Numbered from the stretch's first letter, positions 10,393-21,660 are shown. The stretch is 64,000 bases of DNA from Mycobacterium sp. ST-F2 (GCF_001905655.1 NZ_JMHT01000005.1:124001-188000); one strand, 5' to 3'. Notes: generated from the letters alone by a model not told the origin. Numbers and translations: made by a program.

Positions 10393-12120
10393 TCAGGGGG
10401 CGATCAGGACTCCGGCGTCGGATGCGGCCTGCTGCAGTTCGTAGATGTCCAGGTCGCCCCAGTCGTTGATCGGCCCGGTGTAGGAGCCCAGCCAGGGCAC
10501 CACACCGGGATCCGGTGCGACGCCCAGGTTGTAGGCCTGCATGCCCGGCAGGTGGTGCTCGAAGAAGTTCCCGAGGATGTCGATGGCGAAGATGATGTCG
10601 TTGATCGGGTTCGGGCCCCACAGCGCCGATGCGTTGAACAGCGGGTTCACCGCGTCCGGGTCACCGATCATCACGATGTTGCCGTAGTGCGGCTTGCTGC
10701 CACCGGTGGGGTCGTAGGCCGGCATGAATGGCTGCAGCCCCGGCAGGTCGGTGGCGAAGTACGCCGCGGTGTCGCCGTACGTCTCGATGTTGACGAAGTT
10801 CGAGTTGACGCCATTGCCGGGGACCGACGTGTTCAGGCCGGGGCCCTCGAATCCGATGCCGCCGAGGCCGGTCCGCTGCGCGACGAACTGCGCCTCCCAA
10901 CCACCCAGCGAGTGGCCGGTGACGAAGATGTCATCGGTGGTGTAGCCCTGCTTGACGGCCTCCGCTTCGACGCGCCGCTCGAACGCCAGCGAATCCCAGA
11001 ATGCCTGTGGCGTGGTGTGGGTGAAGATGATCTGCATGTCCGTGAAGATCTGCGACAGCGCGATCAGCGGATGGAACAGCAGATTGGTGCCGCCGGTCGT
11101 GCCCTGGTAGGCGATGATGATGTGGCCCTCGGGTGTCACCCAGGCCTTGCCGACGGCGCCGGACAGCGGGTTGAAGGTCTGCATCTGAAAACCGTTGACG
11201 GTGAACGGTTTCAGATCACCGGGCTGGCCGCCCAGCACGTAGGCGTTGGCCGAGGCATTGAGGAACTGCTCGACCGTCGGGGTGTCGCCACTGGTGGGGC
11301 CCTCATAGGTCAGCTCCGGCACCACGGGCGCCGAGGTGGGCGTCTTGCTCAGCCCGAGCATGTCCTCGATGCGCCGGAACCCGGCGAACAGCGCCTCGGA
11401 GATGGGCGACCAGTTGAACGGGCTCTTGGGGCCGGTCTGCGAGACCGTCAGGTCCAGCACCTGCAGGACGGTGTTGATGATGCGGCCGGGCAGCTGGATG
11501 AGCTTGGCGATCGGATTCAGCGGCTGCGGGGGCGTCGGTGTCGTCAGGGTGCTGACGCCACTGTTGGTGGCGGCCAGGGCTGCCGGCTTGATGGTCGGCG
11601 CGGGCGCCTTGGCCGGAGCCGTCGAGGGGGTATCCGTGGCGGTCGCAGCGGGCGGCGTGGCCGCGGTGGCCGTGGCGTCCTTGGCGGGAGTGCTCGCGGT
11701 GGCCGGCTTGAGCTTCGGTGCCTTCTTGGGGTCACCGGTGGGCTTGGTCAGGTCCGAGCCCTTTTGGGCGACCGGGGGCTTCGCCGGCTTGGTCGGCGGT
11801 TTCACCTCGGGCTTGGCGTCCGGATCGGGGGCAGACGTATCGGTGCCCGACGGATCGGTATCTGTGGTGCCGTCCTTGTCGGCCTTCTTGGTGTCCTTCT
11901 TGCCCGGCTTGGGTTTGGGTTTGGCCGGTCCGGCTTTCGTGGCGGTGTTCGCCGGCGCTGTGCCCTGTTGGGACGACGGCGTACCCGTCGAATCAGGGGT
12001 GCCGGTCTCGGCCCACGCGACGTTCTGGCTGGTCGCTGCCGCGATACCCATGGCCGCCGCGATCACCGCCAAGCGGTACCGACTGGATTTGCGCAGACCG
12101 AGCCCCGACTGTGTCGCCAC
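10393..12120 (-). CDS. Secreted lipase-like alpha/beta hydrolase with long Pro/Thr/Lys-rich linker
   Basis: About 575 aa. The N terminus is a basic segment plus hydrophobic stretch ending near SQNVAWA, a typical Sec signal peptide. A disordered region rich in proline, threonine, alanine and lysine (residues about 38-190) follows, then a lipase-type domain. The nucleophile elbow is GHSLGG and the fold resembles class 3 lipases (YQGTTGG segment upstream). I place the start at the GTG at 12120 because an AAAGGGGA ribosome site precedes it at good spacing; ATG codons upstream (12138, 12177) are less well placed. It probably acts on lipids outside the membrane. A palindrome at 12180-12197 may control it and a family A repeat follows its stop. 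Confidence 0.75.
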   Translation of the reverse strand: MATQSGLGLRKSSRYRLAVIAAAMGIAAATSQNVAWAETGTPDSTGTPSSQQGTAPANTATKAGPAKPKPKPGKKDTKKADKDGTTDTDPSGTDTSAPDPDAKPEVKPPTKPAKPPVAQKGSDLTKPTGDPKKAPKLKPATASTPAKDATATAATPPAATATDTPSTAPAKAPAPTIKPAALAATNSGVSTLTTPTPPQPLNPIAKLIQLPGRIINTVLQVLDLTVSQTGPKSPFNWSPISEALFAGFRRIEDMLGLSKTPTSAPVVPELTYEGPTSGDTPTVEQFLNASANAYVLGGQPGDLKPFTVNGFQMQTFNPLSGAVGKAWVTPEGHIIIAYQGTTGGTNLLFHPLIALSQIFTDMQIIFTHTTPQAFWDSLAFERRVEAEAVKQGYTTDDIFVTGHSLGGWEAQFVAQRTGLGGIGFEGPGLNTSVPGNGVNSNFVNIETYGDTAAYFATDLPGLQPFMPAYDPTGGSKPHYGNIVMIGDPDAVNPLFNASALWGPNPINDIIFAIDILGNFFEHHLPGMQAYNLGVAPDPGVVPWLGSYTGPINDWGDLDIYELQQAASDAGVLIAP

Positions 12121-12179
12121 AGGTGTCCCCTTTGACATCCCTGGTGCCCGCCCGCACGGGCACGAATCTGACGACACTA

Positions 12180-12197
12180 TGACATCAGGTGATGTCA
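12180..12197. promoter_or_regulatory. Perfect palindrome upstream of the lipase-like gene
   Basis: TGACATCAGGTGATGTCA is a perfect 8+2+8 inverted repeat, 60 bp upstream of the proposed GTG start and within the gap to fusA2. Size and symmetry fit a TetR- or GntR-type operator. No regulator is adjacent. Confidence 0.5.
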
Positions 12198-12242
12198 GTC
12201 ACGATCAGGTTTGCCAAAGTCGTGGATCACTGCGAGGGAGGA

Positions 12243-14291
12243 TCAGCGCACGCGCGCCGCCACCGCCTCGGGCATCGGTTCGTACCGGGCGAAGGTGCGG
12301 GTGAACGACCCGGCACCGTGCGACAACGACCGCAGTTCGATCGGGTACCGGGTCAGCTCGATCTCCGGAATCTCGGCGTCGATGCCGGTGCACGAGTCGC
12401 CGGCGGTGTCGGTGCCCAGCACGCGGCCACGCCGTCCCGAGAGATCACTCATCACCGCGCCGACCATTTCGTCGGGCACCACGATGTGGACGCTGTCGAT
12501 GGGCTCCAGCAGATTGACCGACGCGGCGGCCGCGGCCTCTCGCAGCGCCAGCCCGCCCGCGAGCTGGAAGGCGTAGTCCGACGAGTCCACGCTGTGCGCT
12601 TTGCCGTCCAGCAGCGTCACCCGGATGTCGACCATCGGGTACCCGCAGATGCCCCGATCCATCTGGGCCCGGACGCCCTTCTCCACGCTCGGAATGAACT
12701 GGCGCGGCACCGCGCCGCCCACCACCTTGTCGACGAACTCGAACCCGGCCCCTTCCGGCAGCGGCTCGACGGTGATGTCGCACACCGCGAACTGGCCGTG
12801 CCCGCCGGACTGTTTGACATGCCGGCCGTGCCCTTTTGCATTGCCGCCGAACGTTTCTCTGAGCGGTACGCGCAATTCCGTGGTGTCGACGGCGACGCCG
12901 AACCGCCGCGACAGTGCGTCGAGCACGACAGCGGAGTGGGCTTCGCCCATGCACCACAGCACAATCTGATGGGTCTGCGGGTTCTGCTCGATGCGCAGCG
13001 TGGGGTCCTCCGCGGACAACCGGGCCAGCCCCACCGACAGCTTGTCCTCGTCGGTCTTGGCGTGCGGCACGATCGCCATCGGGAGCAGCGGCGCCGGCAT
13101 GGTCCACGGCCGGCACACCAGCGGGGATGCCTTGTCCGACAAGGTGTCCCCGGTCTCGGCGCACGTCAGGCGTGCGATGGCGCAGATGTCCCCCGCGATC
13201 ACCTCGGCGGCCGGGCGTTGTTTGCGGCCCAGTGGAAACGACAGGGCGCCGACGCGCTCGTCCTCGTCGTGGTCCTCGTGCTCGGCACACCCGGCGGCAG
13301 AATCGGCGAACGAATTGAAATGGCCCGACACGTGAACCGTCGTGTCGGGCCTGATGGTGCCGGCGAAAACCCGGACCAGACTGACCTTGCCGACATACGG
13401 GTCCGACGTCGTCTTCACCACCTCTGCCAACAATGGCGCGTCGGGATCGCATGCGGGCGCGGCCTTTTCCACTCCGGCCGGGGTGAACACCTGCGGTGGG
13501 ACATGTTCCGGGGGAGAGGGGAACCCGCGGGCGATGACGTCGAGCAGCTCGGCGGCCCCGGTCCCCGTGGTGCTGCACACGGGGATCACCGGGAAGAACG
13601 AACCCCGGGCCACCGCGCGCTCGAGATCGGCCACCAGCACGGCGTTGTCGATCTGTTCGCCACCGAGGTAGCGCTCCATCAGCGTCTCGTCCTCGGATTC
13701 CTCGATGATGCCCTCGATCAGGGTGGCATCGTCGGCTAGTAAGGACACCAGCCCGGCGTCCCCCGGCAGGTACAGCGGAATCACCTTGTCCCCGAACGAC
13801 TCCTGTGCCGACTGGACCGCACCGGCGAAGTTGGCGCGCGCGTGGTCCAGTTTCGTCACCACGACGGCGCGCGGCATCCCGACGTCAGCGCATTCCCGCC
13901 ACAATGCCTTCGTGGCAGCGTCGACCACATCGTTGGCCGCCATCACGAACAACGCGCAGTCGGCGGCCCGGAGCCCGGCCCGCAGTTCGCCGACGAAATC
14001 GGCGTACCCCGGGGTGTCGAGCAGATTGACCTTCACCGACCCGTGCTGCAACGACGCCAGCGCCAATCCGACCGACCGCTGCTGTTCGACTTCGGCGGGC
14101 TCGTGGTCGCAGACGGTGGTGCCGTCGAGCACCGTTCCCGCCCGGGTCAGTACGCCCGCATGGAGTAGCAGGGCCTCGACCAGTGTGGTCTTGCCGGCCC
14201 CAGATGGCCCGACCAGAACCACATTTCGGATCGACGCCGGACTGTCCGCACCGGGCGCGGCTCCGGATGAGCTATTCGACTTGTCGGCCAT
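12243..14291 (-). CDS. fusA2: Elongation factor G-like protein FusA2
   Basis: A 682-aa translational GTPase homologue. G1 is visible as GPSGAGKTTL (about residues 28-37), G3 as DTPGYADF, and the G4 motif reads TKLD where canonical EF-G has NKxD. Later domains follow EF-G order. M. tuberculosis has a second, diverged EF-G called FusA2 (Rv0120c) next to an Rv0121c-type PPOX gene, and the same neighbour is found here. Canonical EF-G lies in the rpsL-rpsG-fusA-tuf operon, which is absent here, so this should be the paralogue. Its role is not settled; ribosome rescue or stress adaptation is conjecture. Confidence 0.9.
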   Translation of the reverse strand: MADKSNSSSGAAPGADSPASIRNVVLVGPSGAGKTTLVEALLLHAGVLTRAGTVLDGTTVCDHEPAEVEQQRSVGLALASLQHGSVKVNLLDTPGYADFVGELRAGLRAADCALFVMAANDVVDAATKALWRECADVGMPRAVVVTKLDHARANFAGAVQSAQESFGDKVIPLYLPGDAGLVSLLADDATLIEGIIEESEDETLMERYLGGEQIDNAVLVADLERAVARGSFFPVIPVCSTTGTGAAELLDVIARGFPSPPEHVPPQVFTPAGVEKAAPACDPDAPLLAEVVKTTSDPYVGKVSLVRVFAGTIRPDTTVHVSGHFNSFADSAAGCAEHEDHDEDERVGALSFPLGRKQRPAAEVIAGDICAIARLTCAETGDTLSDKASPLVCRPWTMPAPLLPMAIVPHAKTDEDKLSVGLARLSAEDPTLRIEQNPQTHQIVLWCMGEAHSAVVLDALSRRFGVAVDTTELRVPLRETFGGNAKGHGRHVKQSGGHGQFAVCDITVEPLPEGAGFEFVDKVVGGAVPRQFIPSVEKGVRAQMDRGICGYPMVDIRVTLLDGKAHSVDSSDYAFQLAGGLALREAAAAASVNLLEPIDSVHIVVPDEMVGAVMSDLSGRRGRVLGTDTAGDSCTGIDAEIPEIELTRYPIELRSLSHGAGSFTRTFARYEPMPEAVAARVR

Positions 14292-14361
14292 GGCGTGCCC
14301 CTATCGACGACTCACGTCCACCATGCTCCTGTCGCGACGGTCGGCACAAGACTCCATGTGC

Positions 14362-14763
14362 TCAGGCGTGCCACGAACTCCATCGGCTGATCGCGACGCG
14401 GATCACCGGGCCGTCGAGCGCAACCCGGTCGTACTGGTGGTACTTGGCGCGCAGCAGCGAGTAGCCGATCGCCATCTCGTCGCCGCTGGGGTGCACCGTG
14501 GCTGTGCCGTCGGCGCGGGCCCACCAGAGCTGGGACCAGTCGTCGTCGTATTGCTCGGCCAGCAGGCTCACGCGCGGGTTGGCCGCGATGTTGTCGAGCC
14601 GCCGCAGGTGCTGCGTCGACTTCCGCTTGGCGTCCACCGCGGTGTACAGCAGGTCCCCGGTGACCGCGAAGACCACGGGCACGACATGGGGCTGACCCTC
14701 GCCGGACACCGTGGCCAGCACCGCGACGGGCGAGGCGGAGAACAGGGCGGCGGGGTCGGACAT
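14362..14763 (-). CDS. PPOX-class F420/flavin-dependent protein, Rv0121c family
   Basis: The 133-aa split-barrel protein is of the pyridoxamine-phosphate-oxidase-like superfamily ([18 protein letters not shown] strand pair near the N terminus; conserved R/K and W positions). Family members bind FMN or F420 and reduce diverse compounds. Gene order (downstream of an Rv0122-like position, next to fusA2) matches Rv0121c of M. tuberculosis. Its ATG overlaps the TGA of the upstream membrane-protein gene by one base (TGATG), indicating translational coupling. The substrate is unknown. Confidence 0.8.
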   Translation of the reverse strand: MSDPAALFSASPVAVLATVSGEGQPHVVPVVFAVTGDLLYTAVDAKRKSTQHLRRLDNIAANPRVSLLAEQYDDDWSQLWWARADGTATVHPSGDEMAIGYSLLRAKYHQYDRVALDGPVIRVAISRWSSWHA

Positions 14764-15380
14764 CAGCGGTGGCGAGGTTGGGGAGCGACGCTCATCGGCA
14801 TCCGGGTCACGTTGATCTCGGGCGGACGCGTCGGTGCGGGCGGCGCGGCCGGCGGGTAGTACGCCGGGGGCGCGGCCGCCGGAGGCGGTTCGGTCGAGGA
14901 CGGCGGCGGCGGGGCGGGCGGGGAGGTGACGGTCGTCGTCGTGGTGGTGGTCGTGGTCGTCGGCGTCGATTCCACGGGCGATGGCTCGTTCGACCCGGCG
15001 TCTCGCCGGGTGGCCAGGACCACCAGTGAGACCACGAGGGCGATCACCGCGACCGCCACCACGATCAGCAGCAGCCGCGCATCTTTGGTGCGGTACCAGG
15101 GTGGCGGCGGTTGCCGGAAACGCCAGGTGTCGGTGTTGAACGCGTCGAAGGTGTCGCCGGTCGGCTCCGGTTCGGGGATGACGAACGAGCCTGTCGTGGG
15201 GCCGGCGAACGGTCCGGTGCCGTGTGGGCCCGGGTCGACGGCGCGGAACGGATCGGTGTCCGGGTCGCGCTCGTCCTGCGCCTCGGCGGGTGATTCCAGC
15301 ACGCCGCCGGGCTGCGAGGGTTCGCGCTCTGCGTCGTCGCTGTCAGCCACCTCCCAGATGCTAGGGGTGGCTCGCGCCAA
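14763..15380 (-). CDS. Single-pass membrane protein with Pro/Thr-rich C-terminal tail
   Basis: This 205-aa protein is not assigned to a known family. The first 105 residues are polar and acidic. A single transmembrane helix ([20 protein letters not shown], about 105-125) follows, then an external or periplasmic tail made of threonine repeats and proline-rich blocks ending in a conserved-looking [17 protein letters not shown] end. The layout suggests a cytoplasmic N terminus and a wall-spanning flexible tail. It is translationally coupled to the PPOX gene downstream. The repetitive threonine tract (a GTC/GTG-rich stretch on the plus strand near 14927-14965) may vary in length between strains. 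Confidence 0.65.
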   Translation of the reverse strand: MARATPSIWEVADSDDAEREPSQPGGVLESPAEAQDERDPDTDPFRAVDPGPHGTGPFAGPTTGSFVIPEPEPTGDTFDAFNTDTWRFRQPPPPWYRTKDARLLLIVVAVAVIALVVSLVVLATRRDAGSNEPSPVESTPTTTTTTTTTTVTSPPAPPPPSSTEPPPAAAPPAYYPPAAPPAPTRPPEINVTRMPMSVAPQPRHR

Positions 15381-15410
15381 TTGCTCGGTATCGGCGCGCG
15401 TGTCCGCGCT

Positions 15411-15980
15411 TTAGACGTCCTGGACGGGTTCGATGCCGAGGTCGCGGTAGCTGACCAGCGCGGCAAACGGAACCCCGCGCTTGGCGAACCGTTCCGTGGC
15501 GATGTCGCCACGGTCGACCATCGGGATGACGCCGGTGACCACGGCGCCGACGGAGGTGACCCGCTCATAGGCGATCTCCGTCGAGCCGCCGGTGCTGATC
15601 ACGTCGTCGACCAGCAGCACCCGAGTGCCGGGTTCGATGCGGGTGCCCTCGATCCACTGCTCGCGGCCGCGGGACTTCTGTTCCTTTCGGACCGAGAACC
15701 AGGCCTTGCCGGTGACCATCGCGACGCCGTGCGCCAACGGGTCGGCGCCCATGGTCAGGCCGCCGACCGCGTCGAACTCGATGCCGCGCAGCGCGGCGAG
15801 TTCCGCCACGGCCTTGCTGACGACCGTCAGGCTGACGCCGTTGTCGATGGCGAACTTGCCGTCGATGTAGTCGTGGCTGAGCTGCCCACTGGCCAGCCGG
15901 AACGGCTCCTCGCGGCGCTCATAGCCACGGGTGCGGATCAGTTCGAAGGCGGCTTCCCAGCTTGCGGGGCGATCAGACAT
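15411..15980 (-). CDS. Orotate phosphoribosyltransferase-like enzyme
   Basis: The 189-aa type I phosphoribosyltransferase has a clear PRPP-binding loop (VLLVDDVISTGGST, about residues 121-134) and the flexible loop region RKEQKSRG. Overall it resembles OPRTase, the pyrimidine-pathway enzyme joining orotate to PRPP. From memory, the M. tuberculosis pyrE product differs in detail, so this may be a paralogue acting on another base. No other pyrimidine gene is nearby. It stands 10 bp downstream of the DUF2470 gene on the same strand and 30 bp upstream of the membrane-protein gene, so the minus-strand set from 16791 to 14362 could be one transcript. Confidence 0.75.
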   Translation of the reverse strand: MSDRPASWEAAFELIRTRGYERREEPFRLASGQLSHDYIDGKFAIDNGVSLTVVSKAVAELAALRGIEFDAVGGLTMGADPLAHGVAMVTGKAWFSVRKEQKSRGREQWIEGTRIEPGTRVLLVDDVISTGGSTEIAYERVTSVGAVVTGVIPMVDRGDIATERFAKRGVPFAALVSYRDLGIEPVQDV

Positions 15981-15990
15981 GGTGCGAATG

Positions 15991-16791
15991 CTATGCCTGC
16001 CGCGACAGCCGTGCTAATTCGACCGTCGCTGAACGCAATTCATCGATGGACTGCAACGGCTGCGCGTATCCCACCCTGGTGTAGGCCATGCCGCGGGCGG
16101 TGTTGACCCGCAGGTCCAGGCCGTAGCGGTCGGCGCCGGTGCAGGTCGCCGACTCGGTGTCGGGGTATCCGCCCAGCACCCGGGCCATGGCCGCCAGCGA
16201 GTCCGCATGGTCGGCGTTGAGGTGCGCGATGGCTGCCACGGCCGACGGCGTCACCGGATCCGGTTGGGCCGCAGCATAATCCGCACCCGTGGCGGAATCC
16301 ATGCGACCGTAACCGCCGACCCACCGCACCCGGTCCACATGCAGCACCCACAGGGCGAAGTCGCTGTAGTCGATGTAGTACTTGGCGGCCGGCACCGCCG
16401 CGACGTGGGCGTCGCGGGCCGCGTCACGTTCGGCGCCGTCGGGCCGCACGACCTTTCCCGCAAGGGTCACCCGCCCACCCGCCAGCGGGTCCTTGTCGGT
16501 GCTGGCCGCGATGATCGAGATGCTGGCCCGCTGATCGCCGGCCAGGTTGCGGCCGTGCTCGGCGAGATTCGATACGCACAGCACCGGCGAGCCGCCGAGC
16601 AGTCCATAGGTGACCATCGACGCCCACGGATCGCCCTCGGCCGTCAGGGTGGCCAGCGTCCCGGTGTTGGTCGAGGCCGCGATGGTGCGCGCTTCTTCAG
16701 CGGCCGACGTCCGGGTCGGGTTGACGATTTCGGCCAGCGGAGGCGGGATCGTCGGGGCATCACCTGGGTCGCCATGATCGCGTGTCGCCAC
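15991..16791 (-). CDS. Pyridoxamine-phosphate-oxidase-like protein with DUF2470 domain
   Basis: A 266-aa protein with an N-terminal split-barrel FMN/heme-type domain (TGTLATLTAEGDPWASMVTY near residue 43) and a C-terminal DUF2470 domain (HLNADHADSLAAMARVLGG near residue 190). This two-domain layout is that of HugZ/HutZ-like heme-binding or heme-utilisation proteins, so a link to heme or iron is plausible. No iron box was noticed in its short upstream region, unlike the related gene at 62701-63495. It diverges from treS with only 38 bp between the starts. Confidence 0.75.
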   Translation of the reverse strand: MATRDHGDPGDAPTIPPPLAEIVNPTRTSAAEEARTIAASTNTGTLATLTAEGDPWASMVTYGLLGGSPVLCVSNLAEHGRNLAGDQRASISIIAASTDKDPLAGGRVTLAGKVVRPDGAERDAARDAHVAAVPAAKYYIDYSDFALWVLHVDRVRWVGGYGRMDSATGADYAAAQPDPVTPSAVAAIAHLNADHADSLAAMARVLGGYPDTESATCTGADRYGLDLRVNTARGMAYTRVGYAQPLQSIDELRSATVELARLSRQA

Positions 16792-16829
16792 GTTTGCACC
16801 CTACTCAGTCGCGGGTACGTTGGTGATCG

Positions 16830-18550
<1,721 letters not shown>

Positions 18551-18554
<4 letters not shown>

Positions 18555-19834
18555 TGGATCCACAGTTGACCGAATACCTGACCCAGCAGCGCTGGTACGC
18601 CGGCCGCAACCGGCAGCTGACCGGCGCCGAACCGGCGCTGGTGGAGCCGTTGCGCGACGACGTCGACCTGGTACTGCTCGACGTCAGCTACGACGACGGC
18701 CCCGGCGAGCGGTATCAGATTGTGCTGCGCCAGGGCGACGGCGAGGTCGGGGATGCGCTCGGTGACCCGGAAGTCGCGAACCTGCTGCTGGCTCTGATCG
18801 CCGAGTCGGCGACTGTCGGCCCGATCGCTTTCGCCGCCGAGCCCGGTGCGCGGCTTCCGGTCGGGGAGACGTCCCGCGTCGTCGGCGCAGAGCAGAGCAA
18901 CACCAGCGTCGTCTTCGGCGAGGCCGCGATCTTCAAGCTGTTCCGCCGCGTCACGTCCGGGGTGAATCCCGACATCGAGCTGACCCGGGTACTGAGCCGC
19001 GCCGGTAGCCCGCATGTGGCGCCGCTGCTGGGGACCATGTCGCTGGAGGGCGGCCCGCCGACGGCGCTGGGCATGGTGACGCGATTCGCCGACAACGCCG
19101 CCGAAGGCTGGGACATGGCCGTCGCCAGCACCCGTGACCTCTACGCCGAAGGCGATCTGTACGCCGATGAGGTCGGTGGCGACTTCGCGGGGGAGTCGGA
19201 GCGGTTGGGGCAGGCCGTCGCCGCCGTGCACGCCACATTGGCTGCCGAGCTCGGCACGGCCACGGCGCTGTTCCCGGTGGCGACCATGCTGGAGCGGCTC
19301 ACGGCGGTGACGGCGTCGGTGCCCGAGGTCCGCGAGTTCGCCGCGGCCATCGAGGGCCGCTACCGCGCGCTCGAGGGCCAGCCGATCACGGTGCAGCGGA
19401 TTCACGGCGACCTGCATCTGGGCCAGGTGCTGCGCACCCCCGAGACCTGGCTGCTGATCGATTTCGAAGGCGAACCCGGCCAGTCCCTGGAAGGGCGCCG
19501 GGCACCGGACTCCCCGCTGCGCGACGTCGCCGGCGTCCTGCGGTCCTATCAGTACGCGGCGTTCCAGCGGCTGACCGAGGGCGGCGGCAACGAGCAGCGG
19601 CGCAAGCAGCTTGCGGCGCGCGCCCGCGAATGGGCCGACCGCAACCGGGCCGCGTTCTGCGCGGGGTACGCCGAGGGCGGTGGTACCGATCCGGATTCGG
19701 CGGCGGATTTGTTGGCCGCATATGAGCTGGACAAGGCGGTCTACGAAGCCGGGTACGAGGCCCGGCACCGGCCGCAATGGCTGGACATCCCGCTGGGGGC
19801 AATCGCGCGAATCGTCAACGGCCGGCTGGGCTGA
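18551..19834 (+). CDS. mak: Maltokinase
   Basis: The 427-aa kinase phosphorylates maltose to maltose-1-phosphate with ATP. The aminoglycoside-phosphotransferase-like fold is shown by the catalytic motif [10 protein letters not shown] (about residue 287) and the metal-binding LIDFEGEPG segment. The N-terminal part ([11 protein letters not shown]) is the cap subdomain typical of mycobacterial maltokinase (Pep2/Mak, Rv0127). The start can be GTG 18551 or the next codon ATG 18554; a GAGGAG ribosome site lies inside the end of treS, and the four-base overlap points to coupled translation with treS. Confidence 0.93.
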
Positions 19835-19909
19835 CGGTCCGCGCCTGGTGCGCCCACCCCGCTCACCTTCGGGTGCGAACCGTTGTACATCTTGTTGGTT
19901 ATTAGCCGC

Positions 19910-19957
19910 ATATCCGCATTTGCGCTATTGACTTGCGGATATTAGGCGCGATATACA
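19910..19957 (+). promoter_or_regulatory. Sigma-A-type promoter with overlapping inverted repeat
   Basis: TTGACT (19928-19933) and TATACA (19952-19957) are separated by 18 bp, a near-consensus housekeeping promoter reading toward the diguanylate cyclase. ATATCCGCA (19910-19918) and TGCGGATAT (19934-19942) form a 9-bp inverted repeat whose right arm lies in the promoter spacer, as expected for a repressor site. Transcription should begin near 19964. Confidence 0.6.
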
Positions 19958-19975
19958 TTTGCTGACCTTGCTTGA

Positions 19976-21244
19976 GTGCGGCGGGTGTGGGGACCGATGG
20001 TGAACGGCCGCCGAGCAACTCATCGGGAACGGGGACCGGCCGTGTTGGCAAAACTGCGCGAGTTGCTCGCCGTTGCCCGGCTGGCCCGCATCTGGTGGTC
20101 CGCACCCGTCGAGTACGAAGCGCAACTCGGGTACTTCGCTCAACGGGGACTGCTCGGCGGCGTCCAACTACTGGTCGGGGGCTGTGCGGCGCTGTTGGCC
20201 GTCATCGCGATAGTCGCCCAGTTCTCCCCGTCCGGCGCGGACACCGGTGAGGCACAGATCATTTCGTCGGCGTTCGCGGCGACGGCTTTTGTGTGGACAC
20301 TCGTGTGGTGGTTCGGCCCGTGGCCGTCACGGACGGTGTCGATCGCCTTCATCGTCTACGCCGACATCGGAATCACTGCCGTCGCGATGCTGGACGTGAA
20401 CCGCTTGGCGGGGTTCTTCGGTCTCAACGCCCTGCTGCTCATCTCCATATACGTGATGTTCTTCGAGGGCCCGAAAGGCCTGGTGCTGCACACGGCGTGG
20501 GTGCTTGTGGTCACCGGCGGGTTCGCTGTGGGCATCGCGCTCGGCCCGCAGGGGGATCCGTACCTCGCGGTCGCGAAGTCCTTGGCGGCGATCGCGACGT
20601 TCGTCGTGCTCCCGGCCGTCGTCCAGTTCGGCATCTGGGTCTTGCGCAACGATGCTCACGAATCGGTGACCGACCACCTCACCGGGTTGCTCAACCGCCG
20701 CGGTTTGCACCTTCGGTTCGGTGTCCTGCTGGCCGAGCGGGGCGCTGCTCCCGGCGACGCCGTGGTGGTGGTGATGGTGATCGATCTGGACCGGTTCAAG
20801 GCCGTCAACGACACCTATGGTCACGCTGTGGGCGACACCGTGCTGGTGCGCAGCGCGTCGCGGATAACTCACGCCCTGCCTGCCGGTGCCTTGGTCGCAC
20901 GCGTCGGTGGTGAGGAGTTCGTCGTCGTCGACGTGGCTGCGCCCGGCCAGGCCGCAGCCATGAGCGAACGGGTGCGTGCCGCTATCGCCGCAGGCGCCGA
21001 CGAGGTGACGGTGACCGCCAGCGTCGGCGTGGCCACAGCTGCCCTGGCCGATTTCACCGACACGGACAGCGGAGGTCGAGCAGTGCTCGACGCCGCCATC
21101 GAATGTGCCGACCACGCGATGCTCGCCGCCAAACGCAACGGCGGTGACGGGGCGATACGCCGGTCCCTGCTGGCCGACGACGGCATGTCCTGCGAATGCA
21201 CAGCGTCATCGCAGTGCGGCGACGCCGCGTCGCGGAAACCGTGA
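19976..21244 (+). CDS. Membrane-bound diguanylate cyclase (GGDEF)
   Basis: This 422-aa protein (shorter with a later start) should make cyclic di-GMP. About six hydrophobic helices (residues 60-225) form a membrane sensor region with no recognised ligand-binding fold. The GGDEF domain follows: DHLTGLLNRRGL start signature, IDLDRFKAVNDTYGHAVGD and the active-site motif GGEEF. No EEL phosphodiesterase domain follows, and I see no RxxD inhibitory site at the usual position upstream of GGEEF. Candidate starts are GTG 19976, ATG 19997 (behind GTGGGGA) and GTG 20041 (behind CGGGGA). ATG 19997 is the best supported, but I keep the longest form. It is preceded by a strong promoter. Confidence 0.88.
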   Translation: MRRVWGPMVNGRRATHRERGPAVLAKLRELLAVARLARIWWSAPVEYEAQLGYFAQRGLLGGVQLLVGGCAALLAVIAIVAQFSPSGADTGEAQIISSAFAATAFVWTLVWWFGPWPSRTVSIAFIVYADIGITAVAMLDVNRLAGFFGLNALLLISIYVMFFEGPKGLVLHTAWVLVVTGGFAVGIALGPQGDPYLAVAKSLAAIATFVVLPAVVQFGIWVLRNDAHESVTDHLTGLLNRRGLHLRFGVLLAERGAAPGDAVVVVMVIDLDRFKAVNDTYGHAVGDTVLVRSASRITHALPAGALVARVGGEEFVVVDVAAPGQAAAMSERVRAAIAAGADEVTVTASVGVATAALADFTDTDSGGRAVLDAAIECADHAMLAAKRNGGDGAIRRSLLADDGMSCECTASSQCGDAASRKP

Positions 21245-21269
21245 CGGTCCGGTTCGCGCGCGGCCGTCA

Positions 21270-21366
21270 GGCCATGGACTTGACGGCCGCCTGAGCCGGC
21301 TTCGGACTCCAGCCAGAGCGGATCTTGTGGCCGTGACCGGACGATTGGCTCGAACCGAACAGCTAT
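21270..21366 (-). pseudogene. Possible C-terminal coding remnant
   Basis: On the minus strand the frame closing at the TGA of 21267-21269 reads about 31 protein-like codons (GHGHKIRSGWSPKPAQAAVK) after an in-frame stop. It is out of frame with the SDR remnant just upstream. It may be the tail of the same or another broken gene; the parent family is not recognised. Confidence 0.3.
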
Positions 21367-21660
21367 TCAGGCGGACGCCTGGAGTACCGAGCGATACAGC
21401 TTGGGGTCGACGATCATGTCGACGCGGCCGAACCGCGCGCGGGTCAGCGCCAGCACCTGGTCGAACTGACTGCGATCGTGGGTGTCGGCCGCCAGCGCGT
21501 AGATGCGATCGGCGGGGTAGCCATGAGTGATGCGTACCAGTGCGCCGGGCTGTCGCGCGGTCACCACCACGCGGTGTCCGTCCGCCAGCAGGCTGTGGGC
21601 GGTGGCCAATCCGGCGTCGGTGCCGGCGTCCAGGACGACCGCGACGATGCTGTGCTTCAT
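21367..21660 (-). pseudogene. Truncated short-chain dehydrogenase-like ORF
   Basis: The 97-aa frame resembles only the first half of an SDR Rossmann fold: a degenerate nucleotide loop (LDAGTDAGLATA, where family members have TGxxxGIG), strand and helix 2 (GHRVVVTARQ), and DTHDRSQFDQVLALTRARFGRVDMIV. It ends before the catalytic Ser-Tyr-Lys region, so it cannot be a normal SDR enzyme. It may be a remnant or a small diverged protein of its own. It sits in a patch with other fragments, which favours decay. Confidence 0.55.
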
